Position numbers and translations under genes: made by a program
From: Nephthysia sp036513515
Lineage (GTDB): Bacteria > Chloroflexota > Dormibacteria > Dormibacterales > Dormibacteraceae
Assembly: GCA_036513515.1 (NCBI GenBank)
Contig: DATBYW010000113.1
Span: forward strand, 25,462-89,461
Length of the DNA: 64,000 nucleotides
Direction of reading: 5' to 3'
The notes under the pieces: model-generated
The model's input: the letters and a program-made list of their open reading frames with translations, nothing else
Databases searched by the model: none
What the model was told of the DNA's origin: nothing
Part shown: piece by piece, positions 22,470 to 31,743 of the stretch
Position numbering within the stretch: position 1 is the stretch's first letter
Layout of the letters: the number at the start of each line of letters is the position of its first letter

Positions 22470-23540
22470 TCAGGCTGGAAGGTGGGCCAGGATCAGGTTC
22501 AGTGCCTCGTCGACCGCCCGCCGGCGGTTCTCCCAGCGGTCTCCGTCGAACCTGAAGCCGCGACCCTCTCCCGGACCTTCGCCCGCCAGCCAGATGTGGG
22601 TCAATCCCACCGGCTTGTCTGAGCCGTCGGCCTCAGGGCCGGCGATCCCGGTCACTGACAGCCCCAGATCAGCCAGGAGGAGCCGCCGAACCCCCTCCGC
22701 CATGGCCCTGGCGACCTCGGCGCTGACGGCACCGTGGGTCTCCAGCAGCTCCTCCGGCACCCCCAGCACCGCCTTCTTGGCCAGGTTTGAGTAGGCCACC
22801 ACGCCGCCCTGGAAATAGGCCGAGCTCCCCGGCTGGTCTGTGAGCGCGGCCGCCAGGAGGCCGCCGGTGCAGGACTCCGCCACGGCGACCGTCAGCTGCC
22901 CGGCCGCCAGCTTTTCCCCGATCCGCCGAACCAGCGGGTTGACAGGCGACTCGGCACCTGGAGCCCCGCCGCCGGGCACCGCCAGCGGCTCATGAGGATG
23001 CCGCCCGTCGGCGCGCTGCAGGATGTGCCGGAAGCGCCAGAGGTAGTCGAGGCCGCTGAGGACGGTGAAGGCCACGGCAAAGCCCACCACCAGCGAGGCG
23101 GAGAAATGCAGGGACGGGTAGGGCCGCTGCAGGATGAGGAGCAGGACGGCGAGCACCTGGGACACGGTCTTGGTCTTGCCGAACGGCGTGGCGGAGATCA
23201 CCCTCCCCTGGCTGGCGCTCAAGGACCGGAGCACGGTGATGAGCAGCTCACGGCCGAAGATGATCACCACGATCCACGCGGCCAGCGCGCCCAGCTGCAC
23301 GAGGACGATCAGCACCGAGAGGATGAAGAGCTTGTCCGCCAGGGGGTCGAGGAACTTGCCCAGCTCGGTCACCTGGCGGCGCCGGCGGGCGAGGTTACCG
23401 TCCAGGGTGTCGGTCAGCGAGGCGGCCACGAAGACGCCGGCCGCAATGAGGTCGTGGCGGGGGAAATCCGCCAGCAGGAGCACCATCAAGACCGGGATTG
23501 CGGCTAGCCGGCTGGCGGTGAGCGCGTTCGGGAGGTTCAT
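22470..23540 (-). CDS. fusion of phosphatidylglycerophosphate synthase (PgsA) and CinA C-terminal domain
   Basis: The 356-residue protein joins two genes that are separate neighbours in many bacteria. Residues 1-178 are a CDP-alcohol phosphatidyltransferase with the signature D44-x2-D47-G48-x2-A51-R52-x8-G61-x3-D65-x3-D69 and several membrane helices; it should make phosphatidylglycerophosphate from CDP-diacylglycerol. Residues about 196-353 are a CinA/PncC-type domain with AVAESCTGGLLAAALTD, VVAYSNLAKKAVLGVP and SVTGIAGPEADGSDKP, the nicotinamide-nucleotide amidase family. The linker (about 178-195) is polar and Pro/Gly-rich. The reading frame is continuous, with no stop or obvious frameshift at the join. 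It lies just upstream of recA, the usual pgsA-cinA-recA order. The CinA N-terminal molybdopterin-like domain is absent. Confidence 0.88.
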   Translation of the reverse strand: MNLPNALTASRLAAIPVLMVLLLADFPRHDLIAAGVFVAASLTDTLDGNLARRRRQVTELGKFLDPLADKLFILSVLIVLVQLGALAAWIVVIIFGRELLITVLRSLSASQGRVISATPFGKTKTVSQVLAVLLLILQRPYPSLHFSASLVVGFAVAFTVLSGLDYLWRFRHILQRADGRHPHEPLAVPGGGAPGAESPVNPLVRRIGEKLAAGQLTVAVAESCTGGLLAAALTDQPGSSAYFQGGVVAYSNLAKKAVLGVPEELLETHGAVSAEVARAMAEGVRRLLLADLGLSVTGIAGPEADGSDKPVGLTHIWLAGEGPGEGRGFRFDGDRWENRRRAVDEALNLILAHLPA

Positions 23541-23611
23541 CCCCGATGCATTCTGGCGCCAGAGGCGGCGTGAATGGACGCCGGATGCCGAATCAGCGGC
23601 TTTCGAAGGGC

Positions 23612-25879
23612 TCAGCCCTCGACGCCGATGCGCTCGAGCAGCTCGTCCACGTCGGGCAGGTTCATGAGCACCTCGCGGGATTTGCTGCCCTGATAGCCGC
23701 CCACGACGCGATGCTCGGCCAGCTGGTCCACGATCCGCCCTGCCCTCGAGTAGCCGACGTTGAACTTCCTCTGCACCAGCGAAACGGACGCCGCGCCCTC
23801 CGCGGCGACCGCTCGGGCCGCCCTCGAGAAGAGCGGATCCAGACGGCGCTCCGTCTCGGCACTGAGATCGGGGGCGCCGGTGTCTTCCAGGACCTCATCG
23901 ATGTAGTGGGGATCGCCCTGGACCTTCCAGAAGCGGACCAGCGCCTCGACCTCCTTGTCGGAGATGAAGGCACCCTGGATGCGGGTCGGCTTGCCGGCGT
24001 CCACTGGTTGGTAGAGCATGTCGCCCCTGCCGAGCAGCTTCTCGGCGCCGCCGGTGTCAAGGATGACCCGGCTGTCCACCTGCGACCCCACCGCGAAGGC
24101 GATCCGCGAGGGGATATTGGCCTTGATGAGGCCGGTGATGATGTCGGTGGAGGGACGCTGGGTGGCGATGACCAGGTGGATGCCGACCGCGCGCGCCAGC
24201 TGGGCGATCCGGCAGACCAGCTCCTCGATCTCCCCCGCCGCCACCATCATGAGATCGGCGAGCTCGTCGATGACCACCACGATGTAAGGCAGCTGGCGAG
24301 CCCGGCGTTCCTGGGCACGCTGGTTGTAACCCAGGATGTTGCGCACCCCCTCTGCAGATAGGAGCTTGTAGCGGCGATCCATCTCGGCCACCGCCCAGCG
24401 CAGGGCTGCGGCCGCCTGGTGGGCCTCCACGATGACCGGCGTGGCGAGGTGCGGCAGGCCGTTGTAGCCGTTGAGCTCAACCCGCTTGGGGTCGATCATC
24501 AGGAGCCGCAGCTGAGCCGGAGTGGCCCTCAGGAGCAGGCTGCAGACCAGGGCGTTTATGCAGACGCTCTTCCCCTGGCCGGTCGCACCGGCGATCAGGA
24601 GGTGTGGCATGCGGGTCAGGTCTCCGGAGATGGCCTGGCCGGTCACGTCGTTGCCGAGCGCGATCGGCACGGCGTGGCCGCCCGCCTTGAAGCCCGTCGA
24701 ATCGATGACCTCGCGGATCGTGACCAGCGAGGCGGCCTTGTTCGGAACTTCGATGCCCACCGCGGCCTTGCCGGGGATCGGCGCCTCGATTCGCAGCGGC
24801 GCCGCCGCCAGCGCCAGCGAGAGGTCGTTCTGGAGCGTCACGATCTTGCGCACCTGCACGCCGGCGGCCGGCTGCAGCTCGTACTGGGTCACCGCCGGGC
24901 CGGTGTTGACGCCGACCACCCGCGCCTCGACCCCGAAGGTGCCGAGCGTTCCCTCGATGACCCGAACGTTGCGCTTGACCTCCTCCTGCATCCGCTCCTT
25001 CTTCGCGGTGACGCTGTCCAGCAGGCTGAGCGGAGGAAGCTTCCAATCGATGTCCGGCATGTCGTCCTGAGGGTCCGCGACGACCCGGATGAGAGGGCGG
25101 GACGGGGGCTCTTCACCGGCCCCCTCCCGCTCGGGTCGTGCCGGGCGCTCAGGGACCTCCGGCTCGCGCCAGATCGGGGTGCCGTCCTCGTTGAGCGGCA
25201 CCGGGGTCCAGGCGGGGGCCGCCGCCGGCGCCGCGGCAGCGAGGGGAGCCGGGAGCGGAGCCGGCGGCAGCTCGGGCATGAGCGCCGGCGACGTCGCAGC
25301 CGGGCCGTCCGGTCCGACCGGCTCAGCCGCCGAGGGGGATGACGGCTTGGCCTTGCCCCCGCGCACGAGCGACTCGATCCGCTGGCGCTCGGCGTAGCCG
25401 GCCTGCATCGCCTCGGCCAGACCCACGAGTGCTGAGCCGACGCTGAAGTGGAATCCGACGATGAGCGAGAGGACCAGCGCAAGGCTGAGGATCACCAGCG
25501 CGCCGGGGCGGCCCACCAGGCCTGCCAGCAGCGCCTCGACGGCGTGCCCCAGGCTGCCGCCCGCCCGCGCCGAGGTGAGGCTCAAGAGGCCCAGGATGGC
25601 GAGTGCCCCGCCCAGAGCGGACAAGACGTCGGTCGGCCGGATCTGTGGGGACCGGGGCCAGATCCAGAGGGCTCCGAGAGCGAGCCCGGCGGCGACGGGG
25701 AGCGGCCATCCGACGCCGAAGATGCCCAGCACCCCGGCGTGCAGGTTGTTCAGCACCGGACCGCCGCCCACCAGCATCGCGATCAAGCTGAGAAGGGCGA
25801 GTCCGGCCAGCACGACACCCGCCGCTTCGCGGGCCTGAGTCGGAGTCAGGATCGGCTGGCGGCGCCGGCTGGCGCGCAC
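23612..25879 (-). CDS. ftsK: DNA translocase FtsK/SpoIIIE
   Basis: The protein, about 755 residues, has an N-terminal membrane domain with about four helices, a Pro/Ala-rich linker, and a RecA-like motor with Walker A GATGQGKSV, Walker B VVVIDELADLMM and LVIATQRPSTDIITG. A winged-helix gamma domain (VSLVQRKFNVGYSRAGRIVDQL) closes it and would read KOPS/SRS-type DNA sites. It pumps chromosome ends through the division septum. The start is uncertain: the frame is open to 26059, GTG 25879 precedes the first clean hydrophobic region, and TTG 25954 is also possible downstream of a TATAAT at 25989-25994. Confidence 0.93.
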   Translation of the reverse strand: MRASRRRQPILTPTQAREAAGVVLAGLALLSLIAMLVGGGPVLNNLHAGVLGIFGVGWPLPVAAGLALGALWIWPRSPQIRPTDVLSALGGALAILGLLSLTSARAGGSLGHAVEALLAGLVGRPGALVILSLALVLSLIVGFHFSVGSALVGLAEAMQAGYAERQRIESLVRGGKAKPSSPSAAEPVGPDGPAATSPALMPELPPAPLPAPLAAAAPAAAPAWTPVPLNEDGTPIWREPEVPERPARPEREGAGEEPPSRPLIRVVADPQDDMPDIDWKLPPLSLLDSVTAKKERMQEEVKRNVRVIEGTLGTFGVEARVVGVNTGPAVTQYELQPAAGVQVRKIVTLQNDLSLALAAAPLRIEAPIPGKAAVGIEVPNKAASLVTIREVIDSTGFKAGGHAVPIALGNDVTGQAISGDLTRMPHLLIAGATGQGKSVCINALVCSLLLRATPAQLRLLMIDPKRVELNGYNGLPHLATPVIVEAHQAAAALRWAVAEMDRRYKLLSAEGVRNILGYNQRAQERRARQLPYIVVVIDELADLMMVAAGEIEELVCRIAQLARAVGIHLVIATQRPSTDIITGLIKANIPSRIAFAVGSQVDSRVILDTGGAEKLLGRGDMLYQPVDAGKPTRIQGAFISDKEVEALVRFWKVQGDPHYIDEVLEDTGAPDLSAETERRLDPLFSRAARAVAAEGAASVSLVQRKFNVGYSRAGRIVDQLAEHRVVGGYQGSKSREVLMNLPDVDELLERIGVEG

Positions 25880-25988
25880 CTGACGACGGGACCCCCGGCG
25901 CGCGGGTGTCGAAGCGGTTACAAGACGTGAGGAGCGAGCGGTGGTGCGACGCAATGCTGATAAAGCCCGACAGCGGCGAGCTTCCCGG

Positions 25989-25994
25989 ATTATA
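25989..25994 (-). promoter_or_regulatory. consensus -10 (TATAAT) upstream of ftsK
   Basis: A perfect TATAAT on the minus strand precedes the ftsK frame; the matching -35 is poor. It argues that translation starts below about 25980, at TTG 25954 or GTG 25879. Confidence 0.4.
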
Positions 25995-26109
25995 GGCTCC
26001 ACCGTTCGGCGAGGCTTGGATGCGCTACGGCGGGCTGCTCGCCGATCGGCGTTCACCAAGGGCGGCTGTGCGGGACCGGTATGGCCCGCCGGAGTCTGAG
26101 GGGGCGCGA

Positions 26110-26118
26110 CTATATGCT
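26110..26118 (+). promoter_or_regulatory. -10-like element before the zinc-ribbon gene
   Basis: CTATATGCT lies 7-15 nt before GTG 26125 with no Shine-Dalgarno sequence between, so the transcript would have little or no leader. No clear -35 is seen. Confidence 0.35.
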
Positions 26119-26124
26119 GGCCCG

Positions 26125-26424
26125 GTGGCGATCGACCCGTTCGGACAGGCCGAGGTGCGCTATCGCACCCTGCTGGACGAGCGGCGGCGTGGGGCCCTGG
26201 ATCCGCGCTCGTTCAGGGCCGCAGTCCGCCAGCTGAGGGTGGTCGACGGCGAGGGTCGCGAGTGGTCGCTGGGCCCCGAGAACGGCGTCTGGTACCGGCG
26301 GGACAGGGATCGCTGGAGCGAAGCGCACCCGCCGCGCCGCCTGGTCTGCGGCCGCTGCGGCCACCACAACCTGCAGCGCCACAGCTTCTGCACCGAATGC
26401 GGCGGTCGCCTCGCCAGGAGCTGA
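26125..26424 (+). CDS. small zinc-ribbon protein, function unknown
   Basis: The 99-residue product has an N-terminal part with a repeated hydrophobic pattern (VRYRTLLDERRRGALD, then a DGEGREWSLGPENGVWYRRD segment typical of small beta-rich modules that recognise tryptophan-rich faces) and a C-terminal zinc ribbon with Cys75, Cys78, Cys89 and Cys92. I do not recognise a named family. GTG 26125 is chosen because homology-like sequence starts there and a -10-like element sits just before it; the open frame reaches back to 26020. It converges on another Cys-rich protein gene at 26444-27325, leaving only 19 bp between the stops. Confidence 0.65.
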   Translation: MAIDPFGQAEVRYRTLLDERRRGALDPRSFRAAVRQLRVVDGEGREWSLGPENGVWYRRDRDRWSEAHPPRRLVCGRCGHHNLQRHSFCTECGGRLARS

Positions 26425-26443
26425 GGGAAGTCCGGCGTTCCTC

Positions 26444-27325
26444 TCAGGAGGAGCGCACGGAGCTGATCAGCGAGTTGACGGGGGTCTGGTCACCGGAGTT
26501 CCAGGATTCGGCCGGCAGCAGGGCGTCGACCCGGACCATGGGTTGGGCGTTGCCGCTGGGCGCGTAGATGAGCGTGCGCTGCAAGTAGTAGGTTTCCCCG
26601 TCCCGGGTCAGTTTCAGGACCACCGACGCCGCTGGGCGTCCGCCTACGGTGGTGGGCCGGACCGGGCGCGTCACCTCCACCTTCGTCCCCTGGGGCGGTG
26701 AGATCGCAAGCGGCGCCACCTCGGAGGTCAGCACGCCCGCGGGCGCCGTCGGATCTGCGACCAGGCTGTTGTCGACTGACGGGCGGCCGAGCGCGACGAC
26801 CGGTCCCTGTGGGCGGGCCTGGACCAGGTCCCCTTTCGCCTGCGCGGCCGGCTGCTGGTCCGCTGCCGACTTGGCGACGACGACGTAGGGCATGCTGCGC
26901 CCGGCGTCCGAGGAGCGGGTGTAGTCGATCGCGTTCCACTGATTGGGGATGGCGTAGGCCAGGCGAAGCGAAGTGCTCTGGTAGGCGTGGAGGTCGGGCG
27001 TGGAGGCCGGGTGCACGGCGGCCCCCACGGCCTGAGTCGCGGCGGAGGGAAGGCGGGCCACCCAGGCGCCATAGCCGAGACCGGCGGCCAGCGGCACCAG
27101 CGCGATCAGCAGCCAGAGTCGCCAGGCGGGGTTGCGCCGCGCCCCACGGAGCAGCTCGAAGGCGCAGAAGCCGCAGTAGCGGTCGAAGGGTCCGGCCACG
27201 CCGTGGCAGTTGCCGCACTGGCGCAGCTGGAGCGCGCACTGAAGGCATAGCTCGGCCAGCCCGGAGGGCGCGTCGCAGCGAGGGCACAGCGTGGGAGCGG
27301 TCAGAGCCAGGGGCGGCAGCTTCAT
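26444..27325 (-). CDS. zinc-ribbon membrane protein with large extracytoplasmic domain
   Basis: The 293-residue protein starts with four CxxC pairs (Cys14/17, 27/30, 37/40, 51/54), which can form two zinc ribbons in the cytoplasm. One membrane helix follows (about 68-90, LWLLIALVPLAAGLGYGAW), then an outer domain of about 200 residues with segments like LRLAYAIPNQWNAIDY and TYYLQRTLIYAP. That outer part resembles the lipoprotein-like fold seen in many Chloroflexota and actinobacterial surface proteins, but I cannot name it. No enzymatic motif is visible. It is not clearly in an operon with RNase J (27387). Confidence 0.7.
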   Translation of the reverse strand: MKLPPLALTAPTLCPRCDAPSGLAELCLQCALQLRQCGNCHGVAGPFDRYCGFCAFELLRGARRNPAWRLWLLIALVPLAAGLGYGAWVARLPSAATQAVGAAVHPASTPDLHAYQSTSLRLAYAIPNQWNAIDYTRSSDAGRSMPYVVVAKSAADQQPAAQAKGDLVQARPQGPVVALGRPSVDNSLVADPTAPAGVLTSEVAPLAISPPQGTKVEVTRPVRPTTVGGRPAASVVLKLTRDGETYYLQRTLIYAPSGNAQPMVRVDALLPAESWNSGDQTPVNSLISSVRSS

Positions 27326-27386
27326 CCCGCCCGAAATCCTAGTGTGCCGGACCGGGCCGATGCGGGAACAGGACGGTAGCCGACGG

Positions 27387-29042
27387 TCAGAGTTCCGTCA
27401 CGAGAGGGATCACCATGGGGCGCCGCCGTGTGCGCCTCCACAGGAAGCGCGACACTGAGTCGTGGATCGACTCCTGAAGCAGCGTCAGGTCGGGGCGCGT
27501 GCCGACGAGCCTCTTGACCGCGCCCACCACCTCGGCGCGAGCCTCGCGCAGCAGCTCCTCCGAGAACTCGGGGTCCATGAACCCGCGAGAGATGAGGTCG
27601 GGCCCGGTCCGGATCACGCCTGTGTCGCGGTCGACGCCGACGGTTGCCACCACCAACCCGTCATCGGCGAGCTGGCGGCGATCCCGAAGGACGACCTGCT
27701 CGACGTCCCCTATGCCGAGGCCGTCGACGAAGACCAGCCCGGAGACGCTCCCTTCGCCCACCCGCATCGAGTTCTCGCTCAGCTGGACCACGCGCCCGTC
27801 CTCGATCACGAGCACGTTCTCACGAGGCATTCCGGCGGCTACCGCAAGCTCAGCGTGGTGGTGCAGTTGGCGGTACTCACCGTGCACCGGTATGAAAAAG
27901 CGCGGGTGGATCATCTCTATGACCTCCCGGAGCTCGTCGCGGTGCGCGTGACCCGAGACGTGAACGTTGCCCACCTCCGAGTAAAGGACGCGTTCAGCCC
28001 CGTTCCGGTAGAGGTTGTTGATGGTGTGGAAGACGAGCCGCTCATTGCCCGGGATGGGTCGTGCGGAGATCACCACCCAGTCGCCGGCCCTGACGTTCAC
28101 AGCCTGATGGCGGAGTGAGGCGAAGCGTGAGAGCGCCGAGACCGGCTCACCCTGGCTGCCAGCGGTGAGTAGAACCAGACGGCTCTCGGAGTTCGCTTCC
28201 GCGAGTCGGATGGTGAGTCCCTCCGGAACCTGCAAGTAGCCAAGTTCGCGGGCCGTGTGGAAGGCATTGCGCAGGCTGCGGCCTGCCACCGCCACGCGCC
28301 GGCCGTGAGCGGCCGCCAGCGTGATCACCTGCTGTATGCGGTGGATGTTGGAGGCGAAGGTCGCGACCACGATCCGCCCGGGCGCCTCCTGGAAGATCCG
28401 CTCGAACTTGGGTGTCAGGTCGCGCTCGGACCCGCTGTGGCCCTCCCGCTCCGCGTTCGTGGAGTCGCTGAGGAGCAGCAGGACGCCCTCCTGGCCGAGA
28501 CGCCGAAAACGCTCGACGTCCGTGCCTCGACCCAGCAGCGGATCCTGCTCCAGCTTGAAGTCGCTGGTGTAGAAGACGCGGCCTACGGGCGTTTCGATCG
28601 AGAGCGCCGCTGAGTCGGGGATGCTGTGGCAGACGGCGACGGTCTCCACCCGGAAGGGGCCGAGCTGGACGCGGTCGCCGATCCGGACCTCGCGCAGGTC
28701 GGCCTCGGCAAGGACGCGGAGCTCACGCAGCCTGGGCTTGGCCAGCCCCAGCGTCAGCGCGGTTCCGTAGACCGGCGCTTTGAGCCGGCGGAGGAGGAAG
28801 GGCAGTCCCCCGATATGGTCCTCGTGCCCGTGCGTGAGGAAGATTCCGAGCACCTTGCGGGCGGGGTCCAGCAGGTAGGTCGGATCGGGCAGGACGAGGT
28901 CGACGCCCAGCATCTCCTCGTGCGGAAACATGAGGCCGGCGTCGACGACCAGGACCTGACCCTCCCACTCCAGGGCCCACATGTTCAGACCGACCTCGCC
29001 CAGTCCGCCGAGCGGGACGTAGCGAAGCGGTGGGCGGCTCAA
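27387..29042 (-). CDS. rnj: ribonuclease J
   Basis: The 551-residue metallo-beta-lactamase/beta-CASP nuclease has LGGLGEVGLNMW at its start, the zinc motif HGHEDHIGG, and later the beta-CASP motifs (SDSTNAEREG, FASNIHRIQQ, GSQGEP, HVSGHAHRDE) and HGEYRQLHHHAELA. The C-terminal dimerisation domain is complete. It does 5'-to-3' exo- and endonucleolytic RNA processing. It starts at TTG 29042, overlapping the stop of the glycosylase gene (TTGA). The order asd-dapA-(udg)-rnj-...-ftsK is near that of Bacillus. Confidence 0.96.
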   Translation of the reverse strand: MSRPPLRYVPLGGLGEVGLNMWALEWEGQVLVVDAGLMFPHEEMLGVDLVLPDPTYLLDPARKVLGIFLTHGHEDHIGGLPFLLRRLKAPVYGTALTLGLAKPRLRELRVLAEADLREVRIGDRVQLGPFRVETVAVCHSIPDSAALSIETPVGRVFYTSDFKLEQDPLLGRGTDVERFRRLGQEGVLLLLSDSTNAEREGHSGSERDLTPKFERIFQEAPGRIVVATFASNIHRIQQVITLAAAHGRRVAVAGRSLRNAFHTARELGYLQVPEGLTIRLAEANSESRLVLLTAGSQGEPVSALSRFASLRHQAVNVRAGDWVVISARPIPGNERLVFHTINNLYRNGAERVLYSEVGNVHVSGHAHRDELREVIEMIHPRFFIPVHGEYRQLHHHAELAVAAGMPRENVLVIEDGRVVQLSENSMRVGEGSVSGLVFVDGLGIGDVEQVVLRDRRQLADDGLVVATVGVDRDTGVIRTGPDLISRGFMDPEFSEELLREARAEVVGAVKRLVGTRPDLTLLQESIHDSVSRFLWRRTRRRPMVIPLVTEL

Positions 29043-29761
29043 AGCAGGGTCAGCTGCTCCGTGGGATCAGCGGCGGCCGCTTGCGTCTCCGCCGGCGTCG
29101 GGCCGCCGCCGGGCGGAATCGGCTCGGCAGGGGCCGCGGAAACCGGCTCGGGGGCCGGCAGCAAACGGTCCAGATAGCTCCGGACCCGATCGAAGTCCCT
29201 CTGGAGGTCGTTCAGCAGGCCGCCGTTGTGAAGCGCCGCCGCGGGGTGGTAGCAGGGCATGAAAGCCACCCCGCCTCGCATGAAGAATTCACCATGCACG
29301 CGCGAGATGGAGCCAACCCCAGGCAGCATGCGCTCGAGAGCGTGCCGGCCCAGCACCAGGACCGCCTTTGGCCGGATCAGCCGGAACTGATGCCGCAGGT
29401 ACGGCATGCACGACTCGGCCTCGGTCGGCATCGGGTCGCGGTTCTGCGGCGGCCGGCACTTGAGGATGTTCGTGATGAAGACCTGCTGCCGGCTGAGCCC
29501 GATCTGTTCGAGCAGGGTGTCGAGCAGCCGGCCCGCCGCGCCGACGAAGGGCAGGCCCTGGACGTCCTCGTTGAAGCCCGGGGCCTCGCCCACGATCATC
29601 ACGTCGGCCGGTACCGGGCCACTGCCGGGCACGGCCTGGGTGCGGCTGGCGTGGAGGCCGCAGAGAGTGCAGACCCGGATTCGGGCGTGAACCGCCTCCA
29701 GCTCGAGGTCAGTCTGCCCTTCGGGAGATGCGGCCTGCGGCCGCGCGTCAGAGCCGTCCAA
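29039..29761 (-). CDS. family 4 (Fe-S) uracil-DNA glycosylase
   Basis: The 240-residue enzyme removes uracil from DNA. The four cluster ligands are Cys31, Cys34, Cys102 and Cys118. Active-site motifs are GEAPGFNED (58-66), FITNILKCRPPQNR and HPAAAL near the end. The first 22 residues are a polar extension, and the last 45 are Pro/Ala-rich. It starts at TTG 29761, directly after the dapA stop, and overlaps rnj. Type 4 enzymes are typical of thermophiles, Actinobacteria and Chloroflexota. Confidence 0.93.
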   Translation of the reverse strand: MDGSDARPQAASPEGQTDLELEAVHARIRVCTLCGLHASRTQAVPGSGPVPADVMIVGEAPGFNEDVQGLPFVGAAGRLLDTLLEQIGLSRQQVFITNILKCRPPQNRDPMPTEAESCMPYLRHQFRLIRPKAVLVLGRHALERMLPGVGSISRVHGEFFMRGGVAFMPCYHPAAALHNGGLLNDLQRDFDRVRSYLDRLLPAPEPVSAAPAEPIPPGGGPTPAETQAAAADPTEQLTLL

Positions 29762-30685
29762 TCAAGAGGTCGGGGCTGCCGCGAGGTCGACGGACTTCGC
29801 AGGCGTGCTGATCAGCTCACCGGCATCGCGCACGACCTTCATCACCCGCTGCAGGTCGGCGTCCGGCAAGGGCGTAAGCGGCAGCCTGAAGGGCCCGGCG
29901 GGGAAGCCGAGCTCGTTCAGCACGGACTTGAGGGGGATCGGGTTGGAGGCGGTCGTCATCAGGGTCTTGATCACCGGCAGCAGGCGCTGGTGAAGATCTC
30001 GAGCACTGTCGTTGCGCCCTTCCAGATGAGCGTTGATCATCGCCTTGACCGCCTTCCCCGCCAGGTGGGAGACCACGCAGATCGCGCCGTAGCCGCCCAC
30101 CGCGAGAAGCGGCAGCGTGAACCCGTCGTCCCCGGCCCAGACCCGGAATGTCGAGGGGGCGCCGGCGCAGACGAGTCCTATCTGGTCCATGTCGCCGCTG
30201 GCTTCCTTGACGCCGATCACGTTCGGCTCCCCGGCGGCCCTGAGCGTGGTGGCGGCGGTCATGTTGATGCCCGTGCGGCCCTGGATGTTGTACATGATCA
30301 CGGGGCCGACCCTCGCCAGCTCCCGGAAGTGTCGGTACATGCCCTCCTGGGACGGCTTGTTGTAGTAGGGGACGACGCAGAGAAGGGCGTCCGCGCCGGC
30401 TTCCATTGCGCGCTCTGAGACCTCGACCGAGTGACGCGTGTCATTGCCCCCCGTGCCGGCCACCACGTTCCGGCCGGGGATCGCCTCTTTGACGCGCCTC
30501 ACCAGCTCGATCTTCTCGTCGTCGCTCAGAGTCGGCGACTCTCCTGTGGTCCCACCCACCACCACTCCGTCGGATCCGTCCTCGCAGAGTCCGCGGGCCA
30601 GGTGCTGGGCCGCGTCATAGTTGACGGCGCCGTCCTCCGTGAACGGCGTCACCATGGCTGTGAGCAAGCGTCCGATCTCTGCCAT
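29762..30685 (-). CDS. dapA: 4-hydroxy-tetrahydrodipicolinate synthase
   Basis: The 307-residue aldolase-fold enzyme condenses pyruvate with aspartate semialdehyde. Family motifs are GGTTGESPTLSDDEK and VPYYNKPSQEGMYRHF, with the Schiff-base lysine in VIGVKEASGDM and the catalytic tyrosine in MYNIQGRTG. ATG 30685 directly abuts the asd stop codon. Order asd-dapA follows pathway order. Confidence 0.97.
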   Translation of the reverse strand: MAEIGRLLTAMVTPFTEDGAVNYDAAQHLARGLCEDGSDGVVVGGTTGESPTLSDDEKIELVRRVKEAIPGRNVVAGTGGNDTRHSVEVSERAMEAGADALLCVVPYYNKPSQEGMYRHFRELARVGPVIMYNIQGRTGINMTAATTLRAAGEPNVIGVKEASGDMDQIGLVCAGAPSTFRVWAGDDGFTLPLLAVGGYGAICVVSHLAGKAVKAMINAHLEGRNDSARDLHQRLLPVIKTLMTTASNPIPLKSVLNELGFPAGPFRLPLTPLPDADLQRVMKVVRDAGELISTPAKSVDLAAAPTS

Positions 30686-31711
30686 CTAGAGCACCCCCAT
30701 CTCGAGCGCACGCTCAGCGATCTGCACCGCGTTGAGCGCCGCCCCTTTGCGCAGGTTGTCTGAAACGATCCACAGCGCCAGGCCGTGGCTGGAGGAAAGG
30801 TCGTTGCGAATGCGGCCGACGTAGACCTCGTCCTTCCCCGCCACAGCGGCCGGGGTGGGATAGAGCCGAGCGTGCGGATCGTCTTCGACGATGACGCCCG
30901 GCGCCATGCCGAGCAGCAGCCTCGCGTCCTCGGCCGCCAGCATGCGATCGGTCTCCAGGAAGACGGCCTCTCCATGACCCACAGGCACCGGCACCCGCAC
31001 GCAGGTCGCGGCCAGTGGGAGCTCTGGCTGGTGGAGGATCTTGCGCGTCTCCTGGGCGATCTTGATCTCCTCCTCGTTGTACCCCTCGAGGTCTGGCTTC
31101 CAGCCTCCGGGCACCACGTTGTAGGCCAGCGTGTGCGAGTAGACCAACGCCTGCGGGGCCTTGCCCGAGGCGATCGCCGCCGTCTGGTCGGCCAGCTCAT
31201 CGACCAGCGCCCGGCCAGCGCCTGACGCGGACTGGTAGGTGGAGACCAGGACCCGCCGGAGGCCGGCCTCCTTGCGCAGCGGCTCCAGCACCACCGTGAG
31301 AGGAATCGCACAGCAGTTGGGGTTGGCGATGATGCCCTCGTTGTCCCGGATGTCGGAGGCGTTCACCTCCGGCACCACCAGGGGCACGTTCTCCTTCATC
31401 CGCCATGCGGAGCTGTTGTCCACGACCAGCGCGCCGGCCTCCACCGCCGGAGGGGCGTAGAGCAGGGAGACGTCCGCTCCAGCGCTGAAGAGCGCCAGAT
31501 CGATCCCCTCGAAAGAGTCCTCTCGCAGAGTCTCCACCGGCACCGTGTGGCCGTTGCTCTGCACCTCCAGGCCCTCCGAACGCTCCGAGGCCAGGGCCTT
31601 GAGCTTGGCGACCGGGAACCTCCGCTGCGCCAGCACCCGCAGCATCTCCTGGCCGACCATGCCAGTCGCGCCCACGACGGCAACGTTCAATGAGCGATGG
31701 GAGGTGGACAT
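30686..31711 (-). CDS. asd: aspartate-semialdehyde dehydrogenase
   Basis: The 341-residue enzyme reduces aspartyl phosphate to aspartate semialdehyde, the branch point for lysine, threonine and methionine. The NADP-binding motif is VVGATGMVGQEMLRVL, the catalytic Cys is in IANPNCCAIPL, and the substrate-binding Arg/His region is VRVPVPVGHGEAV. ATG 31711 lies 33 bp after the dapB stop. No lysine riboswitch is visible upstream. Confidence 0.96.
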   Translation of the reverse strand: MSTSHRSLNVAVVGATGMVGQEMLRVLAQRRFPVAKLKALASERSEGLEVQSNGHTVPVETLREDSFEGIDLALFSAGADVSLLYAPPAVEAGALVVDNSSAWRMKENVPLVVPEVNASDIRDNEGIIANPNCCAIPLTVVLEPLRKEAGLRRVLVSTYQSASGAGRALVDELADQTAAIASGKAPQALVYSHTLAYNVVPGGWKPDLEGYNEEEIKIAQETRKILHQPELPLAATCVRVPVPVGHGEAVFLETDRMLAAEDARLLLGMAPGVIVEDDPHARLYPTPAAVAGKDEVYVGRIRNDLSSSHGLALWIVSDNLRKGAALNAVQIAERALEMGVL

Positions 31712-31743
31712 GCGGGAGAGTGTACCGCCGCGCTCCGCCGCCT

